DNA of 64,000 bases, taken from positions 1 to 64,000 of the forward strand of contig WGME01000018.1 of NCBI GenBank assembly GCA_016125225.1, read 5' to 3'. The notes under the pieces are model-generated. The model saw only the letters and a list, made by a program, of their open reading frames with translations. It did no database searches and was not told the DNA's origin. Both the position numbers and the translations under genes were made by a program. This DNA is from a bacterium (lineage in GTDB: Bacteria > Planctomycetota > Planctomycetia > Planctomycetales > Planctomycetaceae). How positions within the stretch are numbered: position 1 is the first letter of the stretch; every line of letters starts with the position of its first letter. This document shows, in pieces, positions 36,029 through 46,066 of this stretch.

Positions 36029-38575
36029 ATGCGACGCCATTGCCCTCTTCGATTACTGCCGACTCTCTCGTGCGGGCTGCTGTTGTTGGCGGCACCGATG
36101 GTCGTCTCTGCCGATGAAGAGTTGCGACGTTATTTCGACCAGTTGCGTCAGCGGGGGTTGTTCAGCCTGGCGGAACATGCGGCCTTATCGCGGCTCGATG
36201 ATCCGTTGCTGTTGCCCGACCGTCGGACTGAGCTAGTCATCGAATACGCGAAAACACTCGCCGATCATGCGGGTTATGTTTCGCCGAATCAGCAAACGGA
36301 ACTGCTCATCCAGGCGGATCAGGTCTTGCAGTTAGAAATCCAACGGGATGCAAAACACGCGCCCGTCCTGGAAATGCAACGCACGTTTCTGCAGGCCTAT
36401 CAGGCCGAGCTATTGCGCTGGGACGTCGTGCTTTCGCCTCATGATGCGGCCTTGCGGTCGCGCTGGCTCAAAGTCGTTGAGACCGTGTTGCAGACTCTGA
36501 AATCGCAGGCTCAGACGTTCGATGAATTGCTACGCGACTCGCGGCGCGACCCAGAGGCGGGCAATGAACCATTCGAACTTCGTCAGCGGTTGGCGCTGAT
36601 TCATTGGCAGCGCGGCGTGCTGTTACGAGATCGGGCTGCGGAAACCGCCACGAATGATCCGCAACGCAGTGCTGATCTCGTCGAGGCCATCAGTGAATTG
36701 ATGGAATCGCTGAGTGGCACCGTGGATGTTGAAGCCAAGGTGTCGAGTCAGTTGGTACTAGCCGATTGTACCCGCCTGCAACTACAGCCCGAACGTTGTC
36801 GTGAGATGTGCGATGCCATCCTGAAAACAGCCGACGAACTCCCGGCCGATCTGCGTGACGGCGCACGAGCCTGCCGGATTCGGAGTTGGCTCGACCAGGG
36901 TCAGGCGGTGACCGCTGCGCAGGAACTCTTGACCCTGAGGCAGACGCAACATGTGCTCTCGGGCGAACTCTGGTTCGTGCAGTTGCAGACACTGCTGGCG
37001 ATGCGCGATATCGCTCTCAAAAAGCATGACGACGACCTGACGAAGACTCTGACCAGCGAAGCGGAACTGGTGCTGCAGCGCGTGCGAGAACAAGCCGGTG
37101 GTCGCTGGTCGCGGTACTGTCAGCAGTTGTGGGAACGTGATGCGGCACTGCAAGACTATGGGGCCGATCTCGATCGCTGGTTGCAGAGTGCACAAGGCCA
37201 CGCACGCAGTGGGCACCGAGCCGAAGCCGCAGTCGCCTATGCCGAGGCCATCGCCTTGGCGGAGCAACAAATGCGCACCGAGATGGTGATCGACTTGCGT
37301 TACACACGCGGTTCGCTGCTGATTGATATGAATGAGTTCGCGGCAGCCGCCACCGAACTGCAAACGATTGTTTCGCAAGCCCCGCAACATCCCAAGGCGG
37401 CATCGGCGTCGCTGCTCGAAGCCTATGCCCTCGGTCGACTGTATGCGGCGGAACGATCGCAGCCACGTCGTGAGGCCTATACCGAGGCACTGCACCAGCA
37501 TCTCGAACGGTATCCGCAAGATTTCACCAGCGACGATGTGCGTTACATGCTGGCTCAACTGGAAGAGCAACGGCTACAACTCTCGAAGGCCTTACCGTTG
37601 TATCTCGCGATCTCCACGGAGCATCCGCAGTCAGTCGCGGCGACAGGGGGTGCTTTGCGGTGCTATGTCGGATTGATTCAGCGATTGCAGCAACTGCAGC
37701 GCGACTGGCAACCCTTTCAGCAACAGGCACGGATCGAGTTGACCCGGCGTGTCGAGACCTGGAAGAACCCGCCGGCCGAATGGTCGACTGAGCAGGCCAC
37801 GATTGCCTTGGGATTGGCTCGACTGCAACTGGAAGCCTTGCCGCCCGATTATGTCGCCGCCGAGGATTGGCTGCAGCGTTTGCAGGCCGCCGTGCAGGCA
37901 CCACTGCATCAGAATGCCGACTGGAAGGCGATCGCCAATGATGCCCTGCCACTCCAATTGATTGCATGGGCTGGTACCGATCAAAGCACCCGGGCTCAGC
38001 AGTTACTGTTCGCACTGGATGGGCAGGACCACCAGGCGTGGCTGGCCGTGATCAAAGGTTTGGAACCCTTATCGCAACGTTCAGACTCGCCACACAGCGT
38101 CGATTTACGGAAACTGATGCGGGAGGCCTTGCGACGGCTGGAACCCTTGCGAGGCCAGCTATCAGACTCGGCACAAATCGACTTCGATTTGATTCGAGTG
38201 GAAACACTACTGGTCACGGGAGAAGCCTCCCAGGCGAAGGCGATCGCCGAGTCTCTGGCATCGCGAACGGCTCAGGATCGAGTCGTGCAACAAGCACTGG
38301 CCGAGTCACTGACACGGAGTCGACAGCCCGATATCCAGAAAATCGCGGTGACCGTGTGGCGGCGCCTGGAAAGTTTTGAATCGCCTGGTTCACTGGCCTG
38401 GCTGACAGCCCGTGCCCATGTGATCGATGCCCTCGGTTGGTCCGGTCAAACAGCCGAGGCGGAAAAACTGCTGAACGTCACGCGTGTCCTCTACCCCAGT
38501 ATCGAAGACCCTCAACTTCAGCAGCAATATCAGGAGTTGCTGCAACGCTGGGGCCAGGCGTCTTCGCCTAAGTAA
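36029..38575 (+). CDS. Large secreted TPR-like protein, planctomycete-type
   Basis: Encodes 848 residues. It has a signal peptide (LLPTLSCGLLLLAAPMVVSAD). The mature part is almost wholly alpha-helical, rich in Ala, Leu, Gln and Glu. Many degenerate TPR-like helix pairs occur, e.g. GHRAEAAVAYAEAIALAEQQ, FAAAATELQTIVSQAPQHP and LQLSKALPLYLAISTEHPQS. It probably lies in the periplasm as a scaffold. No catalytic domain was seen and no close family was recognised. Confidence 0.75.
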   Translation: MRRHCPLRLLPTLSCGLLLLAAPMVVSADEELRRYFDQLRQRGLFSLAEHAALSRLDDPLLLPDRRTELVIEYAKTLADHAGYVSPNQQTELLIQADQVLQLEIQRDAKHAPVLEMQRTFLQAYQAELLRWDVVLSPHDAALRSRWLKVVETVLQTLKSQAQTFDELLRDSRRDPEAGNEPFELRQRLALIHWQRGVLLRDRAAETATNDPQRSADLVEAISELMESLSGTVDVEAKVSSQLVLADCTRLQLQPERCREMCDAILKTADELPADLRDGARACRIRSWLDQGQAVTAAQELLTLRQTQHVLSGELWFVQLQTLLAMRDIALKKHDDDLTKTLTSEAELVLQRVREQAGGRWSRYCQQLWERDAALQDYGADLDRWLQSAQGHARSGHRAEAAVAYAEAIALAEQQMRTEMVIDLRYTRGSLLIDMNEFAAAATELQTIVSQAPQHPKAASASLLEAYALGRLYAAERSQPRREAYTEALHQHLERYPQDFTSDDVRYMLAQLEEQRLQLSKALPLYLAISTEHPQSVAATGGALRCYVGLIQRLQQLQRDWQPFQQQARIELTRRVETWKNPPAEWSTEQATIALGLARLQLEALPPDYVAAEDWLQRLQAAVQAPLHQNADWKAIANDALPLQLIAWAGTDQSTRAQQLLFALDGQDHQAWLAVIKGLEPLSQRSDSPHSVDLRKLMREALRRLEPLRGQLSDSAQIDFDLIRVETLLVTGEASQAKAIAESLASRTAQDRVVQQALAESLTRSRQPDIQKIAVTVWRRLESFESPGSLAWLTARAHVIDALGWSGQTAEAEKLLNVTRVLYPSIEDPQLQQQYQELLQRWGQASSPK

Positions 38576-38743
38576 CCCTGGTTTTTCAGGCGGTAGTGTG
38601 AAACCTTGCCGTACGGGCGATGTCTGTTCGACTCAAGATCTGTCGAACTTGAAGATTTTGCATGAAACCGGAAATGATTTTCGGTAATGTCTGCGTGGCG
38701 TCACCCCGACGCCTTTCAGACCACTGGCATAGGAAGCCCCATC

Positions 38744-38968
38744 ATGCAGCTCACCGCGGTCTTTGTCGAAACCGGTGACGGATACCTCGCGTTTGTCGAG
38801 GAACTTCAAAATCTGAGCACGCGCGGCACCACGTTGGAAGAAGCCCGCACCCGACTGTACGATGTCATCCACGAGCAGTTTGAACAGAATCGCGAACTGG
38901 CTGAAGGGACGTTGAGTTTATCACATCTACCGTTCCGCAAAGAGCCGTTGATTCTCGCGAACGCATAA
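38744..38968 (+). CDS. HicB-family protein without HicA partner
   Basis: Encodes 74 residues from ATG 38744 with SD AGGAAG. The sequence [39 protein letters not shown] is the partial RNase H-like HicB fold (beta-beta-alpha; the GxYxAxxxE and TxxEAxxxL pattern). There is no C-terminal DNA-binding domain and no HicA-like toxin on either side, so it is probably an orphan regulator or remnant rather than an active toxin-antitoxin pair. Confidence 0.7.
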   Translation: MQLTAVFVETGDGYLAFVEELQNLSTRGTTLEEARTRLYDVIHEQFEQNRELAEGTLSLSHLPFRKEPLILANA

Positions 38969-39044
38969 GGCTCGTCGAGCAGGCAGGATCTCCTGTCGAT
39001 CTCGTGACAGGTGCATCCAGACTGACTCCAGCGACGATACTTCC

Positions 39045-39800
39045 ATGCGACATGACGGTCGACTTGCCAACCAGCTTCGGGAATTTCGTGTCACGCGCCG
39101 GTTTACCGGTGCCGCTCCGGGCAGTGTGCTGATCCAGTCGGGGCGGACGACGGTTCTGTGCACGGCCAGCGTGGAAGCGGAATTGCCCAAGTGGAAAGCC
39201 GTGCCCGATCCGTCACAGGCGAGCGGTTGGTTGACCGCTGAGTATTCAATGCTGCCCGGCAGTACCGCTCCACGAAAACGTCGCGAGCGGGAAAAAACCG
39301 ATAGTCGTTCGACGGAAATTCAACGACTGATCGGCCGGAGCCTGCGCTCCGCCATCGATTTCAAAGCCCTGGGTGCTCGCACGATCACCATCGACTGTGA
39401 CGTGCTGGAAGCCGATGGGGGCACTCGAACCGCGAGTATCACCGGCGGTTTTCTCGCCTTGTGCGATGCCATCGCCTCGATCCGCAGCGAACTTCCGGCA
39501 GACCGCCCCGTCATCGTGCGCAGTATTGCCGCGATCAGCGTGGGGATGGTCGCCGGTGAACCGGTGCTCGATCTCGACTATGTCGAAGACAGCCAGGCTG
39601 AGGTCGATCTCAATGTGGTGATGAGTGGCAGCGGCGAGTTCATCGAAGTGCAAGGCACCGCCGAGGGTCTTCCCTTCTCGCGTGAGTTGCTCGATCGGCA
39701 GCTCGATCTGGCCACTGAGGGGATTGCTCAATTGACCCGCCTGCAACACGAAATTCTCGGGCCGGAATGGCCTCTGGACACGAATCGGCCAAACTGCTAG
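39045..39800 (+). CDS. rph: Ribonuclease PH
   Basis: Encodes 251 residues, full length. RNase PH trims the 3' end of tRNA precursors by phosphorolysis. Family marks are [92 protein letters not shown] and [16 protein letters not shown]. The phosphate-binding Arg/Thr residues in GGTRTAS are intact. Confidence 0.95.
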   Translation: MRHDGRLANQLREFRVTRRFTGAAPGSVLIQSGRTTVLCTASVEAELPKWKAVPDPSQASGWLTAEYSMLPGSTAPRKRREREKTDSRSTEIQRLIGRSLRSAIDFKALGARTITIDCDVLEADGGTRTASITGGFLALCDAIASIRSELPADRPVIVRSIAAISVGMVAGEPVLDLDYVEDSQAEVDLNVVMSGSGEFIEVQGTAEGLPFSRELLDRQLDLATEGIAQLTRLQHEILGPEWPLDTNRPNC

Positions 39801-39927
39801 GTTTCCGCCGCATTCGCCACATTGTCCTCAAGTTTTCGTTGCGCAGAGCCGAGCGGGCGCTCGAGCCAGGGCCGTCATGGTCCGGGTATCTCTGCGTGGC
39901 GATGTTCGCTCCGGAAGGGAGTCTGAG

Positions 39928-40971
39928 ATGCGAACCCCCATCGCGTTGGGATTGTTAGCAACCCTGTTGACCGCCGGTTCTGTACCGGCGGCTTCCCGGA
40001 TCGAAGCGATCCGCGGGAAAGAGTACCGGCTGTCGGAACGGCATGGCCCCTGGATGATCATGGTGGCCAGCTTCCGGGATGTCCCGAAAGATCGTCGGGA
40101 AGAAGGCCTGTCTGCCGATGAAGCCGCCGCAGAACTCGTGTATGAACTGCGTCAAAAAGGGATTCCGGCGTACACGCACGCACAAAACGCGGTCGTGGAA
40201 CGGATTGAAACCGTCGATCGCCTCGGCCGCGACGATGACCGTATTTATGCGGCTCAGCGTGATATGATCAGCGTGGTAGCAGGCAACTATCCGTCGATTG
40301 ACGACCCCGTCGCACAAAAGACTCTCTTGTGGATCAAGCGCTACGAACCCGAGTTCATGCGTGATGAATCCGCCGGTGGGATTTATCGTCAGTCCACGAC
40401 GCGCAAGGGACCGCTGTCGGGCGCGTTCATGACCATCAATCCTCAGGTCAAACCGGAAGATGTGATCCGTCGGAAATCCGATCCCGACATTGTGCGGATG
40501 AACAACTCGACCCGCTTCCCGCTGATGTCGAACAAGGGCGAGTACACGTTACAGGTCGCCACCTTCACCGGACGTCATGTCACCCCGCTGGCCGGCAGCC
40601 GCTTTCAAGGGAAAGAAGAGTTGTTCGATCGCGAGTTGGAAAACCCCAGCGGCTACGGACTCAATCGAGCCGGGGAAGATGCCGAGCATCTGGTTGCCGA
40701 ATTGCGAGCACAGGGCGTCGAAGCCTATGTCCATCACGACCGGTATGAATCGATTGTGACCATCGGCAGCTTCGCCTCAAAGAACGATTCGAACATTGTC
40801 CGGCTGGCTCGTGAATACGGCCCGAGCTACCGACCCCATCCGCAAACGCAACAGGAAGTGTTGCAGCCGTATGTGGTGATGGCCAAGAACCCCGCCGACC
40901 CGAATGCCCCCCCATTGAGCTGGCCATTCGATCTGAACTTACAGGTCATCCCGGTGCCACGTTATCGCTGA
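39928..40971 (+). CDS. Secreted protein with two SPOR-like modules
   Basis: Encodes 347 residues from ATG 39928 with SD GGAAGGGAG. The signal peptide (PIALGLLATLLTAGSVPAAS) is followed by two similar modules. The first (about 40-130) has GPWMIMVASFRD...AAELVYELRQKGIPAYTHAQ. The second (about 213-300) has GEYTLQVATFTG...AEHLVAELRAQGVEAYVHHD and then IVTIGSF. The pattern of a strand ending in ASF/ATF, a helix, then GIPAY/GVEAY is that of SPOR-like folds, which bind denuded peptidoglycan. A wide connecting segment (130-210) separates them. The peptidoglycan role is inferred only. Confidence 0.7.
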   Translation: MRTPIALGLLATLLTAGSVPAASRIEAIRGKEYRLSERHGPWMIMVASFRDVPKDRREEGLSADEAAAELVYELRQKGIPAYTHAQNAVVERIETVDRLGRDDDRIYAAQRDMISVVAGNYPSIDDPVAQKTLLWIKRYEPEFMRDESAGGIYRQSTTRKGPLSGAFMTINPQVKPEDVIRRKSDPDIVRMNNSTRFPLMSNKGEYTLQVATFTGRHVTPLAGSRFQGKEELFDRELENPSGYGLNRAGEDAEHLVAELRAQGVEAYVHHDRYESIVTIGSFASKNDSNIVRLAREYGPSYRPHPQTQQEVLQPYVVMAKNPADPNAPPLSWPFDLNLQVIPVPRYR

Positions 40972-41000
40972 GACAGACCTTATTATTGTCGCATCAAAAG

Positions 41001-41026
41001 CAGCCCGGAGTACAGACTCCGGGCTG
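41001..41026. terminator. Bidirectional intrinsic terminator
   Basis: A perfect 11-bp stem CAGCCCGGAGT/ACTCCGGGCTG with a 4-base loop lies between convergent genes. On the minus strand CTTTT follows; on the plus strand TGTTCATTT follows, a weaker run. Confidence 0.8.
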
Positions 41027-41047
41027 TGTTCATTTCCGATCTCACCA

Positions 41048-41863
41048 CTAAACCGATGGTGGTTGCCAGTCGCCCCAATGCGAAAGATATTCTTTGTAAA
41101 CGGGCAGGTCGCTCGCCTGTGATTCCAGCCAGCCTTTGGTGTTCCGTACGATTTCCTGTTCCTGATCGAGCCCCAGCTTTCCGAGCAGCACGCGCGATCG
41201 CAGGAAGACAAAATAGGTATCGAGCACGTCACAACGGCAGTAATCGTTGACGGCTTCGACTTCGCCACGGTCGTACATATCCTGCACCTGCGAACCATCG
41301 ACGCCGGTCTTGCCCGGCTTGCCGATCAGGTTCGCGATCAGGTTCAATCCCCCGACGAGCCGGCCGGCGCCAAAGTTCGACAGCAGGTCATACAGATCGA
41401 GATGGGCATCGGCGTTGTAGCGGTTGCGGGCCTGTTCGAAACTCCGGGCATCGACATTGAACCATGCCGGGACCGAGTACCCATAACGGAACGCCGCCAG
41501 TTCCAACACCGGCAGGTCGTATCCGCGACCATTGAAACTCACCAGGGTCGGGCGGCCATAGTGATTCCATCCCTGCCAGAAGAGCCGGGTGATCACTTGC
41601 GGGCGATACAACGGAGCATCCAACGTCACCAGATCGAGCAGGCGATAGTCTCGATCGACCTTCGCGACGGCCACGGAAACGGGCAGCATGAACGTCGTCG
41701 GCAAGATGTCCTTGCCGTTCTCGGCCAGCAATTCGGCTCGATACCGTGCCAACGCTTCCGGCGCTCCCAACCCTTCGCCGGGGTAACGAATGCGTGACAC
41801 CAAGTCGACATCCGCGATCGTCTCGATATCAAAGATCAGATAGGACACATTCGGGTTCGACAT
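41048..41863 (-). CDS. Predicted 3'-5' exonuclease, DnaQ-like (PolB exo2 type)
   Basis: Encodes 271 residues. Exonuclease motif I is [10 protein letters not shown], motif II region is [19 protein letters not shown], and motif III is [15 protein letters not shown] with the Tyr-x3-Asp pattern. [13 protein letters not shown]-type sequence ([15 protein letters not shown]) lies between. This is the stand-alone PF10108-like family related to the proofreading domain of B-family polymerases. It is probably a cytosolic DNA/RNA exonuclease. It starts 7 bases after the ThuA gene stop, so the two are co-transcribed. Confidence 0.88.
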   Translation of the reverse strand: MSNPNVSYLIFDIETIADVDLVSRIRYPGEGLGAPEALARYRAELLAENGKDILPTTFMLPVSVAVAKVDRDYRLLDLVTLDAPLYRPQVITRLFWQGWNHYGRPTLVSFNGRGYDLPVLELAAFRYGYSVPAWFNVDARSFEQARNRYNADAHLDLYDLLSNFGAGRLVGGLNLIANLIGKPGKTGVDGSQVQDMYDRGEVEAVNDYCRCDVLDTYFVFLRSRVLLGKLGLDQEQEIVRNTKGWLESQASDLPVYKEYLSHWGDWQPPSV

Positions 41864-41870
41864 GGCTGGC

Positions 41871-42722
41871 CTATTTCTGCTGGGACGCGGCGGGCAACTG
41901 CGGGGGCAATTTCAGCAGCTCTGCCTCAAGATCCACATTCACACCATCTGCCGGGATCTCGCGGTGCAGACTCCACAGTACGCCCTGAGTGACCAAACGG
42001 CGATACTCCGGCCGTTCCCAATGGCGATGAAAGTGCAAACCACTGAAGCCGAACGACCGACCGCCATCCGGTCGGTTCCAACCCCAGGCGACCATCTGCG
42101 GCTCATCATCGATGAGGGCCTGCATCAGAGGCGTCACTTTTGATGCCGGCACGGTCTTGAGCGCGTAGTAAAATTCGTCGTGAACCTGAATGGGTTCGAT
42201 GCCACGAGTCACTGGATGGTCCGCAGTCGCTGGAGCCAGCCGGGTTTCGAGCACCTGATATTTGCGGTCGGGACCACCATGACAGGCACCGAACAGGCTG
42301 GCAAACGCGGTCACGGGTTCGGCGGATTTGGTCCCCATTCCCCAATGCAGGCAAGACAGACATCCCTTCCGCTCGGCGAGTCGCTGAAACGCCGCCAGCC
42401 GGGCAGGATCGTTGGAGATCCAGTGTGCACCGGCCGTGAGAAAGAGCACGGCACCATCAGCCCCGTCCAGCAATTCCGGACCCTCTGCCCAGGGTTCATC
42501 AGCGGCGACCATGCGCACCTCAATTCCGGGTTGTCCACTGAGCAAGCGATTCAGAATTCGCAATCCGGCGAGGTATTCGTGCGTGGAAACGGGGTGGCCG
42601 TCGGGCTGCTGATAGAGCAGCAACAGACGCTGAGCGGGTACCGGATCGGCCGAAAATCCGCGAATCGGCCCGTAAAGAACGACGGCGATTAGACCCATCG
42701 CAACCACAGCCAGACGGGACAT
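41871..42722 (-). CDS. ThuA domain-containing secreted protein
   Basis: Encodes 283 residues from ATG 42722 with SD GGAAAG. It has a signal peptide ([20 protein letters not shown]). The ThuA (class I glutamine amidotransferase-like) fold follows: [58 protein letters not shown] and [20 protein letters not shown]. The family is linked with trehalose or other sugar use and is very common in Planctomycetes. Its reaction is unsettled. It is first in a two-gene unit with the exonuclease. Confidence 0.88.
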   Translation of the reverse strand: MSRLAVVAMGLIAVVLYGPIRGFSADPVPAQRLLLLYQQPDGHPVSTHEYLAGLRILNRLLSGQPGIEVRMVAADEPWAEGPELLDGADGAVLFLTAGAHWISNDPARLAAFQRLAERKGCLSCLHWGMGTKSAEPVTAFASLFGACHGGPDRKYQVLETRLAPATADHPVTRGIEPIQVHDEFYYALKTVPASKVTPLMQALIDDEPQMVAWGWNRPDGGRSFGFSGLHFHRHWERPEYRRLVTQGVLWSLHREIPADGVNVDLEAELLKLPPQLPAASQQK

Positions 42723-42859
42723 TGGCAACGCTTTCCGGAAGAACTTCAGTAAAAAATCGAGACGTGCAGAAATTGTTGTACGAAGACCCGCGTGCCATTG
42801 CCACTGTTCTTGATAGAGACCAAGTCTGCACTTGTCGGTTGAACTAGCGGAATAGCCCG

Positions 42860-45043
42860 ATGCGACTCACATTACGAACCCTACTGGCCTATCTGGATGA
42901 CGTTCTGGAACCCGCGCAGACTAAGGAAATTGGTCTGAAGATTCAGGAAAGCCCGGTGGCTGCGACCCTGGTGAGCCGGGTCCGCGAAGTCATTCGCCGC
43001 AGGCGTTTGGGGGCTCCCGACCTGGAGGGGGCGGGCCAAGGGATCGATCCGAATATCGTGGCACAGTACCTCGACAACACGCTGCAAGAGGACCGCGTGT
43101 CGGATGTTGAACGTGTCTGCCTGGAATCGGACCAGCACCTGGCCGAGGTTGCGGCGTGCCATCAGATTCTCACACTGGTCATCGGCGACCCGCAGGAATT
43201 GACCCCGGATCGGCTCGATCGGATGTACGCGCTCGGCCCGGTTCCCGGCGATGCCCTCGGGGGACCGCCGTCACCCTCTTCCGTAGCGGTGCGAAGTCCA
43301 GCAGCCGATCTGAATCCGGCGGGAGCCAACCCCTTCCGAGACAGTCTCCCGGACTACCTGAAACCCTCGCCCTGGTCGCAGCGAATGGCACCGGTGGCTT
43401 TGATTGCGGTGGTCGTGGTGGCGGCAGTGCTGGCCCTGGCCTTGGATCGAGACCTGACCAACACCGTGTTGGGTCTGCGAACCGCCCAGACTGAAAAGTC
43501 AGATTCCCCCACCGCAATAAAACCAACCACGGAACCGGGCGAACCAATCGCGGCGAACGCTCAGCCAACGGAATCTCTCCCCCCTAACGGTGCCACCGCC
43601 ACTGTGGCTATGGCTAACCCCGCAGCCGAAGACCAGCCCATCTCGGTACTGCCGGAAGGAATCGATCCGCCCCCGCCGCCTGATCAGCCCGCACGATCAA
43701 TGGTTGCAGGGACGACGAATATCGTTCCTGTCCCCGAGCCCATGACCGTAGCTGCGGTGACGCCTACTCCCACAACTGTTTCGACCGTGCCGACGACTCC
43801 GCCTGAGAAACCGAATCCCACGGTGCCCCCTGCGACTTCCCCATTGCCCGCCGCGCCGATGCCCATGGAACCACCCGTCACGGCACCTCCGGCGATTCGC
43901 GTGCCCATGCGGTACCTGTCGACCGACGGCATCCTGATGCGGTTCAACCCGGAAGACGGTCACTGGTGGGTTCAACCCCGCCGGTCGGAACTTCACCCCG
44001 GTGAAGTGTTCGGTTGCCCGGACCCCTTCGAAGCGACTCTCGAACTTGACGGCGGGGCTCTGCAGGCAACGTTGCTGGTCGACACCATCTGGAAAGTGCT
44101 GCCCGCCACGCCCGATTGCCGCATCCGTTTCGAGCTGACGCGCGGACGTGTGTTGCTGGATCGCAAACCGGGTGAGAACTCCGCGGCTCCTCTCAAGGTG
44201 GAAGTTCAAGCCGGTCCCCGACTCTGGACATTGGAATTGGCGGCGGGCACAACGCGGTGTGCCCTCGACATGCAGCCCGCACGCCCCATGGGACAGCCGT
44301 TGCCCGAGGGGGTGGAGGCCTATCGACTCGCGTGCTTTGCTCCCCGTGGCGTGATGGTCGCCAAGTCCGCCGACCATCCCGACGTCACCATTCCGTCCGG
44401 AGAGATGGTCTGGTTGAACCGCCCCAAAACCGATTCGAATGCCCTGTCTGATCCGTTGCCAGCCTGGCTCGATGCCGACCGTCGGATGGGCACCACGACC
44501 CTGCGTCGGTATGCCATGCTGTTCGAACGCGAGTTCGACGCCGACACGCCGGTCGATCTCTCGATCCCCGCGTTGGCCAAAGATCCCCGGCCGAAGATCG
44601 CCGAGCTGGCCACCCGTTGCCTTGCCACCACGGGTTCGTACTCAGCCCTGGTTGCAGCCCTGGTGCGTTCGGAACACCCGGAAGCGCGGGCTGCCGCGGC
44701 CCAGGGACTACGGGGCTGGTTGGTGGGTGGCCCGGAACGCGTGGTCCTGCTGGAGCAGGAGTTGGGTCTGCACTACCCCGATGAAGAGAGCGTTGCCGTG
44801 TTCCAGTTACTGATCGGATACAGCGAGAAAGACGCCCGCGACGAACAGATCTCGCTGCAACTGGTCGATCGACTGCGGTCCAATTTTGTGGAAGTGCGCG
44901 AACTGGCGATTGAGCAACTGGAGTTTCTGACCGGTCGCCGGAACGACTACCGGGCCACCGGTGCTCCTTCGCAGCGCGAGCCGGCGATTCAACGCTGGCT
45001 GAGCCACATCGAGCGCGAAGGGGCCTTGGTCAAACCGGAGTGA
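42860..45043 (+). CDS. Anti-sigma/FecR-like membrane protein with HEAT-like C-terminus
   Basis: Encodes 727 residues. The N-terminal cytoplasmic part has two copies of an anti-sigma-like helix unit (LLAYLDDVLEPAQTKEI and IVAQYLDNTLQEDRVSDVE). One TM segment spans about 176-196 (MAPVALIAVVVVAAVLALAL). A long Pro/Thr-rich linker (about 205-345) follows, then a FecR-like beta domain (ELHPGEVFGCPDPFEATLEL; RGRVLLDRK) and HEAT-like helices (LSIPALAKDPRPKIAELA...). It may sense the periplasm and act on an ECF sigma factor, but none is encoded here. Such genes recur in Planctomycetes without a known role. Confidence 0.75.
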   Translation: MRLTLRTLLAYLDDVLEPAQTKEIGLKIQESPVAATLVSRVREVIRRRRLGAPDLEGAGQGIDPNIVAQYLDNTLQEDRVSDVERVCLESDQHLAEVAACHQILTLVIGDPQELTPDRLDRMYALGPVPGDALGGPPSPSSVAVRSPAADLNPAGANPFRDSLPDYLKPSPWSQRMAPVALIAVVVVAAVLALALDRDLTNTVLGLRTAQTEKSDSPTAIKPTTEPGEPIAANAQPTESLPPNGATATVAMANPAAEDQPISVLPEGIDPPPPPDQPARSMVAGTTNIVPVPEPMTVAAVTPTPTTVSTVPTTPPEKPNPTVPPATSPLPAAPMPMEPPVTAPPAIRVPMRYLSTDGILMRFNPEDGHWWVQPRRSELHPGEVFGCPDPFEATLELDGGALQATLLVDTIWKVLPATPDCRIRFELTRGRVLLDRKPGENSAAPLKVEVQAGPRLWTLELAAGTTRCALDMQPARPMGQPLPEGVEAYRLACFAPRGVMVAKSADHPDVTIPSGEMVWLNRPKTDSNALSDPLPAWLDADRRMGTTTLRRYAMLFEREFDADTPVDLSIPALAKDPRPKIAELATRCLATTGSYSALVAALVRSEHPEARAAAAQGLRGWLVGGPERVVLLEQELGLHYPDEESVAVFQLLIGYSEKDARDEQISLQLVDRLRSNFVEVRELAIEQLEFLTGRRNDYRATGAPSQREPAIQRWLSHIEREGALVKPE

Positions 45044-45125
45044 GGGCGGAAGGGGGTCGGGTCGGTTATAATCCCCTCGACGATCTGGACAAGTTGAGTT
45101 CCCTGACGATTGACCCCACACTCCC

Positions 45126-46037
45126 ATGACCAACGTAGCGACACCGACATCCCATCCAGTCACGACCCTGCGTCATCTTCTGGAGATGATCCGGTTCAGT
45201 CATACGGTCTTCGCCCTGCCCTTCGCGTTGCTCTCGGCGAGCTTGGCCTGGCATCGGCCTGATTCCCGTTTCACGTGGAACCAACTGCTCGGCATCCTGC
45301 TATGCATGGTTCTGGCCCGGTCGGCCGCCATGGCCTTCAACCGCATCGTCGACCGCAAGTTCGATGCGGAGAATCCCAGAACGGCCGGTCGCCATCTGCC
45401 GGCCGGGTTGCTGTCGCTCCCCATGGCGACCCTGTTCCTGATGGGTTGCTGTCTCGGGTTCATCGCCGCGACGGCACTGTTCCTGCCGAACTGGTGGCCG
45501 CTGATTCTCTCCGTACCCGTGCTCGCCTTTCTCCTGGGATATTCCTACGCCAAGCGGTTCACCTCACTGTGTCACTACTGGTTGTCCGCCGCTTTGATGC
45601 TGGCCCCGATTGCTGCCTGGATTGCGATCCGGGGGACCGTCGAATGGCCACCGGTGATGCTCGCGGCCGTGGTCTTTTTCTGGGTGGGCGGCTTCGACAT
45701 TCTGTATGCCTGCCAGGATGCCGACTACGACCGCGAGCGCGGCCTGCACAGCCTGCCCGCAAAACTCGGCATCCCGAGAGCCTTGCGACTGGCCGCCGCC
45801 AGCCATGCCGTGACCGTCATCATGCTCGCCGGCTTGTGGTGGGTGAGCGGCCTGGGCCCGATCTTTCTCGCCGGGGTCATCGTGGTCTCGGCCCTGCTGA
45901 TCTATGAGCATGCCCTGGTCAGCCCCGCCGATCTCAGTCGCGTCAACCAGGCTTTCTTTCACGTCAACGCGGTTATCAGCCTCGGCCTGCTGCTGTGTGC
46001 CCTGATCGATTTGTGGTGGACTCAACCCGGTCTATGA
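45126..46037 (+). CDS. mqnP: UbiA-family prenyltransferase, probably MqnP of the futalosine pathway
   Basis: Encodes 303 residues, nearly all membrane-embedded (about eight TM segments). The prenyl-diphosphate Mg-binding motifs are AFNRIVDRKFD (N-x3-D-x3-D) and DADYDRERG. It attaches a polyprenyl chain to an aromatic acid. Family similarity is to 4-hydroxybenzoate octaprenyltransferase, but the presence of mqnE 1.3 kb downstream makes the menaquinone precursor the likely acceptor. Its stop overlaps the leader of the first Uma2 gene. Confidence 0.88.
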   Translation: MTNVATPTSHPVTTLRHLLEMIRFSHTVFALPFALLSASLAWHRPDSRFTWNQLLGILLCMVLARSAAMAFNRIVDRKFDAENPRTAGRHLPAGLLSLPMATLFLMGCCLGFIAATALFLPNWWPLILSVPVLAFLLGYSYAKRFTSLCHYWLSAALMLAPIAAWIAIRGTVEWPPVMLAAVVFFWVGGFDILYACQDADYDRERGLHSLPAKLGIPRALRLAAASHAVTVIMLAGLWWVSGLGPIFLAGVIVVSALLIYEHALVSPADLSRVNQAFFHVNAVISLGLLLCALIDLWWTQPGL

Positions 46038-46066
46038 ATCAAGATGAGGGAGGAAGGAGCTTCACC

